From: Clostridia bacterium
GTDB taxonomy: Bacteria > Bacillota > Clostridia > Christensenellales > Borkfalkiaceae
Length of the DNA stretch: 17,088 nt
Direction of reading: 5' to 3'
Assembly (NCBI GenBank): GCA_900769565.1
Contig: CAAGHC010000014.1
Coordinates: forward strand, 1 to 17,088
The notes beneath the pieces were generated by a model. The model had not been told where the DNA came from. It searched no databases and was given only the letters and a program-made list of their open reading frames with translations. Of this stretch, positions 1-6,751 are shown piece after piece (positions within the stretch are counted from its first letter, which is position 1; each line of letters opens with the position of its first letter). Both the position numbers and the translations under genes were made by a program.

Positions 1-12
1 CTCTTCCGATCT
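1..12. other. Illumina adapter remnant (assembly artefact)
   Basis: The first twelve bases, CTCTTCCGATCT, are identical to the 3' end of the standard Illumina TruSeq adapter. They replace the genuine sequence upstream of tlyA. The tlyA reading frame happens to stay open through them, but any residues translated from bases 1-12 are not biological. Confidence 0.93.
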
Positions 13-602
13 ATTTTTCAGGTAACGTAGAATATAGGTATTTAGAAAAATACGTTTCACTTGGTGGATATAAACTAAAAAAAGCGCTGGTGGACTTTGA
101 TTTTTCGGTGGAAAATTTTATTGTTGCCGATATAGGTGCAAGTACTGGTGGGTTTACTGACTGTTTGCTTAATTGTGGCGCAAAACAAGTTTTTGCAGTC
201 GATTTGAATAACGGGCTTTTGCATGAAAGCTTAAAAAATGACGATAGGGTAATTTCAATCATAAAGAATGCCAAAGATTTAGTTCTATCGGATTTTTCTT
301 CCCGTCCTGATTTATTTGTGGCTGACTTAAGTTTTATATCTATAACGCAAATTTTCCCCGTTTTTTCAAGGCTCGTTGAAAAAGGCAAGAACTTAATAGT
401 TTTAGTTAAGCCACAGTTTGAAACGGGCGAAAAGCGTAAATTCAAACATGGAATAATTAAAGACAAAAACGTGCATAAAGTAGTTTGCGATTCGGTGTTA
501 AGTTGTGCAATTGAGAACGGTTTTTTGCATATGAAAACAACTACTGCGCCTATTGTTGCTAACAAGAATTTAGAGTTTTTAATGTTGTTTGAAAAGAAAT
601 AA
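13..602 (+). CDS. tlyA: TlyA family rRNA (2'-O-ribose) methyltransferase, 5'-truncated
   Basis: This is the C-terminal two-thirds of a TlyA/YqxC-type enzyme, which methylates ribosomal RNA riboses using S-adenosylmethionine. The frame is open from the contig edge, well upstream of the internal GTG at 90: the stretch YVSLGGYKL at 51-77 is the family's conserved segment just before the methyltransferase fold. The SAM-binding motif DIGASTGGFTD follows at about 132-164. An RrmJ/FtsJ-like K-D-K-E set can be proposed from the KL of GGYKL, ADLSF, LVKPQFE and a C-terminal LEFLMLFE. The N-terminal S4 RNA-binding domain is missing because the contig begins here, next to adapter sequence. It heads the classic Firmicutes tlyA-nadK-argR-recN cluster. 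Family assignment is secure; the exact rRNA target is inferred from homologues. Confidence 0.93.
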
Positions 603-608
603 AAAATG

Positions 609-644
609 TTTAATTTTATTCATAAATTTTTGAATAAATATTGA
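609..644 (+). promoter_or_regulatory. Candidate tandem ARG boxes (ArgR/AhrC operator)
   Basis: Bases 631-644 read TGAATAAATATTGA, which matches the ARG-box pattern TGAAT-N4-ATTCA at all but one of the ten fixed positions. Bases 609-622 end in a perfect ATTCA half-site with a poor left half. The starts are 22 bp apart, close to the two-turn spacing of paired ARG boxes. They overlap a likely promoter for an operon that encodes ArgR itself, so autoregulation is plausible. The AT-rich setting raises the chance of a coincidental match. Confidence 0.45.
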
Positions 645-669
645 AAATATTCGATTTATATGTTATTCT
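641..669 (+). promoter_or_regulatory. Possible sigma-A promoter of nadK-argR-recN
   Basis: TTGAAA at 641-646 and TATTCT at 664-669 are 17 bp apart, with TGT directly before the -10 (extended -10). The -10 is imperfect and the predicted leader would be only about 11 nt, so this is tentative. An operon promoter upstream of tlyA could also serve these genes. Confidence 0.38.
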
Positions 670-675
670 GTTATT

Positions 676-680
676 AGGTG
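676..680 (+). promoter_or_regulatory. nadK ribosome binding site (decides start)
   Basis: AGGTG lies 6 nt before ATG 687 and overlaps the alternative GTG at 678, so 687 is the better start. Confidence 0.6.
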
Positions 681-686
681 AATTTT

Positions 687-1499
687 ATGAAAGTATTAGT
701 TTATGATAACAAAGGGAAAGATGTTGCTGGCGCTTGTTTAAATAAGTTAATTCAATGTTTAAATGATTTTGGCATTGAATATCAAGTTTTAAGCGATACT
801 GATTTAGAAAATAATTATTCTGCAGATGCACTTTTTTCGCTTGGTGGCGATGGAACTATTCTATATTTAACCAAGTTTGCAAACGTTAATAAATTACCTA
901 TAATAGGTATTAACGTAGGTAAGTTGGGTTTTTTAACCGATTTTGAAAGGTCGGAAATAGAAGATGCCGTAAAACTTTTTGTTGACGGTAAACTTATTAA
1001 AGACGGTCGCTCTACAATTAAGTTAACCATGTTTGGCGAAACCTATTATTCGCTAAACGAAGTTTTTCTTAATAGAATTTATAGCGAAAATATTAGCACG
1101 TTGATTACCGAAGTTAAGGTATATCTAGATGGTAATTACGTTGGTCGATTTAATGGCGACGGACTTATTGTTAATACACCAACGGGCTCAACCGCATATT
1201 CTTTGTCAGCAGGTGGTCCTATTTTAGCGCCTAATTCGGGTGTTTTTTGCATTACTCCACTTGCATCACATAGTTTTAATAATAGACCTATAGCGTTTTC
1301 ATCATCTAATGCTTGTGTGTTAGAATTGACGGGCAAAACACCCTCAGGTGTGTACGTTGACGGTAAGTTAATAGGGCAAATGAATCAAGGTGATTCGATT
1401 GAAATTATCAATGCTGAAAATTCTACGTTGTTTTATAGAAAAGAAAGTTTCGACTTTTTTAATAGGCTTTCTAAAAAGTTAGGAAGGAGTGGCGATTGA
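687..1499 (+). CDS. nadK: NAD kinase
   Basis: ATP- or polyphosphate-dependent NAD kinase (PpnK family), the cytoplasmic enzyme that makes NADP from NAD. Numbering from the ATG at 687 (270 aa), the diagnostic GGDG motif is at residues 53-56, the NE motif (LNEVFL) at 124-125 and the NAD-binding TPTGSTAY at 164-171. I prefer ATG 687 to the in-frame GTG at 678 because AGGTG at 676-680 is a well-spaced ribosome binding site for 687 and overlaps the GTG itself. The 3' end runs up to the argR ribosome binding site, indicating translational coupling. Order tlyA-nadK-argR is standard for Clostridia. Confidence 0.96.
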   Translation: MKVLVYDNKGKDVAGACLNKLIQCLNDFGIEYQVLSDTDLENNYSADALFSLGGDGTILYLTKFANVNKLPIIGINVGKLGFLTDFERSEIEDAVKLFVDGKLIKDGRSTIKLTMFGETYYSLNEVFLNRIYSENISTLITEVKVYLDGNYVGRFNGDGLIVNTPTGSTAYSLSAGGPILAPNSGVFCITPLASHSFNNRPIAFSSSNACVLELTGKTPSGVYVDGKLIGQMNQGDSIEIINAENSTLFYRKESFDFFNRLSKKLGRSGD

Positions 1500-1500
1500 G

Positions 1501-1947
1501 ATGTCTAAAAAGGATAGGCTAAATTCCATACTTAAACTTATTCAAGAACAGGAAATTTGCACGCAAGAAGAACTTACTGATAAACTTATTGCCTTAGGTT
1601 ACGACGTGTCGCAATCTACCGTTTCGCGCGATATTAATGAGTTAAATTTAATTAAAACAGAAGGTGTAAATAAGCGTTTTAAATATATTACTGCCAACAG
1701 TTCTACAAGCAATGTATCTGCTCAAATGATAAATTTGTTTAAGCAGATAACGGTTTCTATGACTTATGCAAACAATTTAATTGTTATTAAAACGCTTGGT
1801 GGCAATGCTAGTTCGGCGGGTATGGCTGTTGACGCTATGCATTTTCCACAAGTTTTAGGGACTGTTGCTGGTGACGATACTTTACTAGTTGTTACCAAAA
1901 ATAATTCTGATGCTGAAGTGGTATTAAAAAGTTTAAGGCTGTTATAA
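1501..1947 (+). CDS. argR: Arginine repressor ArgR/AhrC
   Basis: Arginine-sensing regulator that forms hexamers and controls arginine biosynthesis and catabolism at ARG boxes. From ATG 1501 it is 148 aa, the usual family length. The N-terminal winged helix holds the family signature SQSTVSRDI (residues 37-45) that reads DNA; the C-terminal oligomerisation and arginine-binding domain carries GTVAGDDT at 120-127, with the paired Asp residues that contact arginine in known structures. The GTG at 1489 is also in frame but lies in the AGGAAGGAG ribosome binding site (1481-1489), so I start at 1501. It follows nadK by one base. ARG-box-like sequences at 609-644 suggest that it regulates its own operon. 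Confidence 0.96.
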   Translation: MSKKDRLNSILKLIQEQEICTQEELTDKLIALGYDVSQSTVSRDINELNLIKTEGVNKRFKYITANSSTSNVSAQMINLFKQITVSMTYANNLIVIKTLGGNASSAGMAVDAMHFPQVLGTVAGDDTLLVVTKNNSDAEVVLKSLRLL

Positions 1948-1960
1948 AGGTTATTGAACA

Positions 1961-3667
1961 ATGTTAAAAACGTTATCTATTAAAAACATTGCGTTAATTG
2001 ATAGTGCTACAATTGAATTTGATGACGGTATAAACGTTCTCTCTGGTGAAACGGGCGCAGGAAAATCTGTTATTCTTGAGGCGCTTAATTTTGTTTTGGG
2101 TGCAAAGGCAGATAAAACGCTTGTTCGAAGTGGCGAGAGTGAATGTTTTGTTAAGGCAATATTTGACGTTAGTGGAATTGACGGAATAAAAGAAGTTTTT
2201 GATAATAACGACGTTGACTATGACGACGAGCTTATTATTAGCAGAAAATTCAATGTAGATGGAAAAGGTTCTATTAAAATTAATGGAAACACCGTAACGG
2301 CTACTATGTTAAAAAAGTTTACGGCGTTACTTGTTGACGTGCATGGCCAAAGCGAGCATTTTAGGCTTTTATCGGAAACAAATCAATTAATGTTAATAGA
2401 TTCTTTTGGCGATAAGAATTTTTTAAATATAAAAAGTGAGCTAAATACCGATTATACTGATTTTATTAACGTTTCTAAAGAAATTCAGTCGCTTGGTGGC
2501 GACGAAAATCAGCGATTAATTAGACTTGATATTTTGAATTATCAGATAAAAGAAATTGAAAGTGCTGATATTAAAGCCGGCGAAGAAGAAGAGCTTTTAG
2601 ATGCAAAGCAAAAGTTGTCTGCACAAGAGAGAATTGTTAACTCATTAGGTGCTGTTAAAGAGTATTTTACGGCAGAAAACGGTGTTTCTGACCTAATAGG
2701 TTGTAGTATTAAACAATTAAGTTCAATAACTAATTTGAGCGTTGAATATCAAGATTTATTCGATAGATTGAATAACGTTTTTTCAGAAATAGACGATATT
2801 TCTGAATGTGCTAGCGACTATATTGACGGTTTAGAATCTTTAGAGTTAAATATTGACGATATTGAAAATAGGCTGGACGTTATTAAATCTATAAAAAAGA
2901 AATACGGTAGTACTATAAACGAAGTTTCTGAATTTTTGTTAAAAGCAAAAAATGAAAGAGATTTACTAGATAATTTTAATGAAAATGCTGAAAAATTACT
3001 AATTAAATCTGAAAAACTTAAAAAGAAACTGTATGATAATTACGTTAAATTATCAAACGAACGTAAAAATATTTGCCAAAAATTTACTAATTCTGTTAAA
3101 AGTGAGTTAATTGAGTTAGGAATGCCGAAATCTAACTTTGAAATTAGATTTAAGGATTTGCCAAGTTTTGATGAATGTAGTTTTAATTCTTCTAATGGTT
3201 TTGATAAGATTGAATTTTTGTTTACTGCAAACCTTGGCGAGCCGTTAAAACCTTTATCTTCTGTTATTAGTGGTGGCGAAATGAGTAGATTTATGCTTGC
3301 CATTAAAGCGCAATCTGCTAAACAGAGCGAAGTTTCGACCTTCATTTTTGATGAGATTGATGCTGGAATAAGTGGTAACGTTGCAAAGGTTGTTTCGGAG
3401 AAATTTGCAAAAATATCTAAAGATAGTCAAATTATTGCAATTTCACACTTGCCACAAATATCTGCAATGGCTGATAATAATTTGTTTATTATTAAGACGG
3501 AAACTGATGAAAAGACTGTTACAACGGTCAAAACTTTAGATGCAGATAGTAAGATTAAGGAAATTGTTAGGCTTGTAGGTGGTAGTGATGACGACCACTC
3601 TGCCGTTACGCTTGCAAAAACGCTTATAAATAATGCTAAAGAGTATAAGAATAATCTAAAAGGTTAG
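1961..3667 (+). CDS. recN: DNA repair protein RecN
   Basis: SMC-like ATPase that acts at DNA double-strand breaks in recombinational repair. The 568 aa match the family length. Walker A GETGAGKS is at residues 29-36; the ABC signature SGGEMSRF lies at about residue 437, and Walker B with its catalytic acidic pair (FIFDEIDAG) at about 462. The middle third (roughly 150-370) is Lys/Glu-rich and predicted to be coiled coil, as in RecN. AAAGG at 1946-1950 serves as the ribosome binding site. Spacing to argR (13 nt) and the next gene (3 nt) indicates one transcript. I see no LexA-type box immediately upstream. Confidence 0.97.
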   Translation: MLKTLSIKNIALIDSATIEFDDGINVLSGETGAGKSVILEALNFVLGAKADKTLVRSGESECFVKAIFDVSGIDGIKEVFDNNDVDYDDELIISRKFNVDGKGSIKINGNTVTATMLKKFTALLVDVHGQSEHFRLLSETNQLMLIDSFGDKNFLNIKSELNTDYTDFINVSKEIQSLGGDENQRLIRLDILNYQIKEIESADIKAGEEEELLDAKQKLSAQERIVNSLGAVKEYFTAENGVSDLIGCSIKQLSSITNLSVEYQDLFDRLNNVFSEIDDISECASDYIDGLESLELNIDDIENRLDVIKSIKKKYGSTINEVSEFLLKAKNERDLLDNFNENAEKLLIKSEKLKKKLYDNYVKLSNERKNICQKFTNSVKSELIELGMPKSNFEIRFKDLPSFDECSFNSSNGFDKIEFLFTANLGEPLKPLSSVISGGEMSRFMLAIKAQSAKQSEVSTFIFDEIDAGISGNVAKVVSEKFAKISKDSQIIAISHLPQISAMADNNLFIIKTETDEKTVTTVKTLDADSKIKEIVRLVGGSDDDHSAVTLAKTLINNAKEYKNNLKG

Positions 3668-3670
3668 TTA

Positions 3671-4264
3671 ATGGAAGTATCAAAGCATTATGATTTATTA
3701 GTCGAAAACGGCAACGACCCATTCCTTGATTGTAAAGAATTATCCGACTATATGGATAAATGGGATGGGCAGGTTTTTCTTGACCTTTTAGAGCTTAATA
3801 AAACGAAATCAGTTTTAGAAATTGGTTGTGGTACTGGTAGAATTGCTAAAAAAATTGTAAATAAATGCAATAGTTATATTGGAATTGACGTTTCGCCTAA
3901 AACTATAAATTTAGCCCAAATACATTTTTCTAATGTTGATAATGCTGATTTTATTTGTGGTGATTTTATAAATCACTCGTTTGTTTATAAATTTGACGTT
4001 ATTTGTTCAACCTTAACCTTTATGCACGTTAAAAATAAAAGCGAATTTTTGAATAAAGTTTACAATTTATTAAAACCTAACGGGCGTTTTGTGTTATCTA
4101 TAGACAAAAATCAAAGAACTCAATTGGATACGGGGTATAGCAAAATTCAGGTGTATCCCGATAACCCTGAAAATGTGCTTGATAATTTAATTAGGGTAGG
4201 ATTTAAGAATATAATTAAACTTGAAATTGAAAACGCATTTCTTTTTTCGGCTCAAAACATATAA
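3671..4264 (+). CDS. Class I SAM-dependent methyltransferase, substrate unknown
   Basis: A 197-aa Rossmann-fold methyltransferase. Motif I VLEIGCGTGR (residues 48-57) binds SAM, GIDVS at 71-75 is motif II, which holds the ribose, and FDVICSTLTFMHV is the region after strand 4. The segment LLKPNGRFVLS fits strand 5 of Methyltransf_11/25 proteins. Nothing identifies the methyl acceptor; the fold covers small molecules, lipids and tRNA. It starts 3 nt after recN, with AAAGG at the recN stop as a likely ribosome binding site, and ends just before a strong terminator, so it is the last gene of this operon. In Bacillus and many Clostridia spoIVB comes directly after recN, so this gene is an insertion into that order. 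Confidence 0.88.
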   Translation: MEVSKHYDLLVENGNDPFLDCKELSDYMDKWDGQVFLDLLELNKTKSVLEIGCGTGRIAKKIVNKCNSYIGIDVSPKTINLAQIHFSNVDNADFICGDFINHSFVYKFDVICSTLTFMHVKNKSEFLNKVYNLLKPNGRFVLSIDKNQRTQLDTGYSKIQVYPDNPENVLDNLIRVGFKNIIKLEIENAFLFSAQNI

Positions 4265-4271
4265 TTTAATC

Positions 4272-4306
4272 AAAAACAGAAGTTTTTCTTCTGTTTTTAT
4301 TTTTTT
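4272..4306 (+). terminator. Intrinsic terminator after the recN operon
   Basis: A perfect 11-bp stem (4272-4282 with 4288-4298, arm AAAAACAGAAG) with a TTTTT loop is followed by ATTTTTTT. It separates the recN-methyltransferase transcript from spoIVB. Confidence 0.9.
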
Positions 4307-4335
4307 AAATAAACTTTGGTTAATTTTACATATTA
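4307..4335 (+). promoter_or_regulatory. Candidate sigma-F/sigma-G promoter of spoIVB
   Basis: CATATTA at 4329-4335 fits the CATnnTA -10 box of forespore sigma factors. AAATA at 4307-4311, 17 bp upstream, matches the -35 pattern GHATR at four of five positions. In Bacillus spoIVB is transcribed in the forespore by sigma-F and sigma-G, which fits. The site begins right after the previous terminator. Confidence 0.42.
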
Positions 4336-4362
4336 AAAGTTTTATTGCTCAATATAGTCAAA

Positions 4363-4368
4363 GTGGGG
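4363..4368 (+). promoter_or_regulatory. spoIVB ribosome binding site (decides start)
   Basis: GTGGGG, 6 nt before ATG 4375, supports that start and not TTG 4345. Confidence 0.55.
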
Positions 4369-4374
4369 CAATTT

Positions 4375-5361
4375 ATGAAATTTAAGTTAAGAATTATATG
4401 TTTAATATCTGCATTGTTATGTTTATTTAATTTAAACATAATAAACGTTAGTGCAAGTAGTGGCGAAAAAATTTATTTAGGTGGTATGCCTGCCGGCTTT
4501 TCATTAGCAACAAAAGGTGCACACGTGGTTGGGCTTTGCGACGTTTTAACTAAAGACGGATTAAATTCGCCAGCAAAAAATGCAGGCTTAAACGTTGGGG
4601 ATATTATATTAAATATAGACGGTTTTGAAGTTAACAATGCTTTTGATATAGAAAAGGCTGTGAAAAATGATAATGAAAAAACGCTCAATATTTTAAGAGA
4701 TAATGAAAAACTTTTGCTTAACGTAACACCTAGTAAAGATTTGAGTGGAAACTATAAATTAGGCGTTTTTATTAAAGACGACATAAATGGTATAGGAACA
4801 ATAACCTTTATTAAGAATAATAGATTTGCATCACTAGGCCACCCGATTTTAGATGATAATAAGAATATTGTTGAAATAAGTGGGGGAACTTTGTTTGACT
4901 GCAGTATTACAGGCGTTATAAAGGGTGAAAAGGGACAGCCTGGTGAATTAAGGGGTGCATTCTTAAAAACGAACGTATTTGCATCTATAGATAAAAATTT
5001 GGATTGTGGTGTTTATGGCGATATTAATTCTCACGGCTTTGAGAATATACAACTTAAAGAAATAGACGTGTCGAATGCAAAAGTTGGCTCTGCATCGATA
5101 TATTCTACTATAGATGGCGATTGCACTAAAGAATATAGTATATCAATAATAAAATGTGATGATGAAAACGGAAACAAAAACTTTGTAATAAAAGTTACGG
5201 ATAAGGAACTCTTAAATAAAACAGGGGGAATAGTTCAAGGAATGAGTGGAAGTCCTATAGTTCAAGACGGTAAACTTATTGGTGCGGTTACTCACGTATT
5301 TGTTAACGACCCAACGCGTGGCTTTGGTATATCAATATATAAAATGTTAGAAAAAATATAA
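4375..5361 (+). CDS. spoIVB: SpoIVB peptidase (stage IV sporulation protein B)
   Basis: Secreted PDZ-serine peptidase of family S55, made in the forespore; in Bacillus it signals across the intermembrane space to trigger pro-sigma-K processing. ATG 4375 is chosen over the upstream TTG at 4345 because GTGGGG (4363-4368) precedes it at normal spacing and it starts a clean signal/anchor helix (residues 5-27). A PDZ domain spans about 38-118. The catalytic triad is visible: His156 in SLGHP, Asp276 in VTDKE and Ser291 in GMSGSP; the Asp-Ser distance of 15 equals that of B. subtilis D363/S378. At 328 aa it is about 100 aa shorter than the Bacillus protein, mostly between the membrane helix and PDZ. 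A terminator upstream makes it a separate unit. Confidence 0.94.
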   Translation: MKFKLRIICLISALLCLFNLNIINVSASSGEKIYLGGMPAGFSLATKGAHVVGLCDVLTKDGLNSPAKNAGLNVGDIILNIDGFEVNNAFDIEKAVKNDNEKTLNILRDNEKLLLNVTPSKDLSGNYKLGVFIKDDINGIGTITFIKNNRFASLGHPILDDNKNIVEISGGTLFDCSITGVIKGEKGQPGELRGAFLKTNVFASIDKNLDCGVYGDINSHGFENIQLKEIDVSNAKVGSASIYSTIDGDCTKEYSISIIKCDDENGNKNFVIKVTDKELLNKTGGIVQGMSGSPIVQDGKLIGAVTHVFVNDPTRGFGISIYKMLEKI

Positions 5362-5406
5362 TGATATTTGCGCATATTATGTCTAACATAATGAATATTT
5401 TATAAT
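5350..5406 (+). promoter_or_regulatory. Promoter region of the first D,D-carboxypeptidase
   Basis: Two overlapping possibilities exist. CATATTA at 5373-5379 fits a forespore sigma-G/F -10, with GAAAA at 5350-5354 as an imperfect -35, 18 bp away. Independently, TATAAT at 5401-5406 is a perfect sigma-A -10 but lacks a good -35. A palindrome, ATTATGT-CTA-ACATAAT (5376-5392), sits between them over the -35 zone of the second promoter. Confidence 0.4.
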
Positions 5407-5446
5407 AATATTGCAGAAAATATTTTTGATTTAGGAGGTAAACTTA

Positions 5447-6619
5447 ATGAGAAAGACGTTTTCTGCAATTATAATTTTATTAGCATTTATAATTTGTGTT
5501 GGTTGTATGGGAATGCATCAAAAGGCAAAGGCGTTTGCCGACGGTGTGATTGACACTAGTTCCAAGTCAGCGCTTCTAATGGATGCCGATACAAAAACAA
5601 TAGTATACTCTAGTAATGAAAATTTACATTTACCTATTGCGAGTATGAATAAAATCATGACTTTACTTTTATGTTTTGAAGAAATTGATAATGGAAATTT
5701 ATCTTTTGACGAAGATGTGTTGGTTAGTAAAAATGCATCGGGAATGGGTGGTTCGCAAATATTCTTAGAAGACGGTGCTACCTATAAGGTTGAAGAGTTA
5801 ATTAAAGGTATAGTTGTTGCATCTGCAAACGACGCTTGTGTTGCGCTAGCAGAAAGATTGTATGGCAGTGAAGAAAATTTTGTCCAAAAAATGAACGAAA
5901 AAGCATATAACTTGAATATGAATAATACTAATTTCGTTAATTGTACTGGCTTACCTAAAAGTGGTCAATTTTCTTGTGCTAAAGACGTTGCTTTAATGTT
6001 TTCAGAACTAATTAAGCATAAAGATTATTTTAGGTTTTCAAATATTTGGCTTGATGAAATTAGTCATCCGAACGATAGAAAAACTCAAATTACAAATACA
6101 AACAAGTTAGTTAGGTTTTATGAAGGGTGTGATAGCGGAAAAACAGGATTTACTTCAGAGGCTGGTCATTGTCTTACGGCATCTGCAATTCGCAACGGTA
6201 CAAGGCTAATTGCCGTAGTCATTTCTGCACCTGATAGTAAGACAAGGTTTTATGAAGTTTCTCAAATGTTCAACTATGGTTTTTCAAATTATCAAACTAA
6301 AGTCGTTATAAATAATGATACACCTTTAGAAATCCCCGTTAGTATAGTTGGTGGAAAAAAAGATTGTGTCAGCGTCGTTGCGGAAAGTCCTATAAAAGTT
6401 TTTTGCAAAAAAAATGAGCAACGTGCATTTGAGATAGATTTTAATCCCGTTGAAAAGGTTAAAGCACCTATATATAAAGGTGATATACTAGGTGTTGTAA
6501 GTATTTATGAAAACGGATTAGAAATAGATAAAGTAAACGTGTTGGCTAACGAAGACGTATTATCAAAAACGTATTTTGACTACGTTTTAGACATTAGTAA
6601 TAATTGGGCACTTATTTAG
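5447..6619 (+). CDS. D-alanyl-D-alanine carboxypeptidase (S11, DacF/PBP5-type), copy 1
   Basis: Penicillin-binding protein that removes the terminal D-Ala from peptidoglycan stem peptides outside the membrane. All three active-site motifs are present: S66-M-N-K69, S126-A-N128 and K232-T-G234. An N-terminal signal sequence (about 4-20) precedes a plausible signal peptidase I site near AKAFA-D (residue 31). The catalytic domain ends near 280 and a beta-rich PBP5_C-type domain follows to about 375. AGGAGG at 5433-5438 is an ideal ribosome binding site. No clear C-terminal amphipathic membrane anchor is visible. It occupies the place after spoIVB where spo0A lies in Bacillus. A second family member is at 11279. 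Spore versus vegetative role cannot be decided from sequence, although the upstream CATATTA hints at forespore expression. Confidence 0.94.
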   Translation: MRKTFSAIIILLAFIICVGCMGMHQKAKAFADGVIDTSSKSALLMDADTKTIVYSSNENLHLPIASMNKIMTLLLCFEEIDNGNLSFDEDVLVSKNASGMGGSQIFLEDGATYKVEELIKGIVVASANDACVALAERLYGSEENFVQKMNEKAYNLNMNNTNFVNCTGLPKSGQFSCAKDVALMFSELIKHKDYFRFSNIWLDEISHPNDRKTQITNTNKLVRFYEGCDSGKTGFTSEAGHCLTASAIRNGTRLIAVVISAPDSKTRFYEVSQMFNYGFSNYQTKVVINNDTPLEIPVSIVGGKKDCVSVVAESPIKVFCKKNEQRAFEIDFNPVEKVKAPIYKGDILGVVSIYENGLEIDKVNVLANEDVLSKTYFDYVLDISNNWALI

Positions 6620-6635
6620 TGCCCAAACTTATTTT
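6604..6635 (+). terminator. Terminator overlapping the end of the carboxypeptidase gene
   Basis: TTGGGCACT (6604-6612) pairs perfectly with AGTGCCCAA (6618-6626) around a TATTT loop. The left arm encodes the last residues and the stop codon TAG (6617-6619) falls at the loop/right-arm junction. The U tract is interrupted (ACTTATTTT), so efficiency is uncertain. Confidence 0.72.
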
Positions 6636-6680
6636 AACCTATAAGCAAATATTAACCACTGTTTAATCAATTATTAACCA
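6634..6680 (+). repeat. TTAACC direct repeats upstream of lysA
   Basis: ATTAACCA occurs at 6651-6658 and 6673-6680, exactly 22 bp apart, with a degenerate TTTAATCA midway at 6662-6669 (11-bp phase); a further TTAACC is at 6634-6639. They end 7 bp before the -35 box. Phased repeats at this place suggest a regulator binding site or an UP-like element. Confidence 0.5.
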
Positions 6681-6687
6681 TTATGTA

Positions 6688-6716
6688 TTGACTAAATTCG
6701 TATTGTTTGTTAAAAT
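6688..6716 (+). promoter_or_regulatory. Sigma-A promoter of lysA (extended -10)
   Basis: TTGACT (6688-6693) and TAAAAT (6711-6716) are 17 bp apart, and TGT precedes the -10 as an extended element. The expected leader is about 29 nt, too short for a lysine riboswitch. Confidence 0.85.
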
Positions 6717-6751
6717 ATGTTCATAATAATTGAAATTAAACGGGTTAGAGT

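Noticed and set aside
11..565. Long minus-strand open frame opposite tlyA
   Set aside because: It is antisense to a clearly conserved methyltransferase frame, partly in adapter sequence, and resembles no family; it is a shadow of the real gene.
621..663. Nested imperfect inverted repeats (CATAAAT, GAATA, AATATT arms) between tlyA and nadK as an RNA element
   Set aside because: All arms are A/T only or nearly so, with bulges; the ARG-box reading accounts for the best-conserved part and no known RNA family fits.
5447..5530. Possible lipoprotein signal (VGC at residue 20) in the first carboxypeptidase
   Set aside because: The residue three before the Cys is Cys, not the usual Leu-type residue, and a signal peptidase I site (AKAFA) follows; ordinary secretion is more likely.
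6620..6751. Possible lysine riboswitch before lysA
   Set aside because: The leader after the identified promoter is only about 29 nt and has no L-box core sequence; the whole gap is too short for this element after the terminator.
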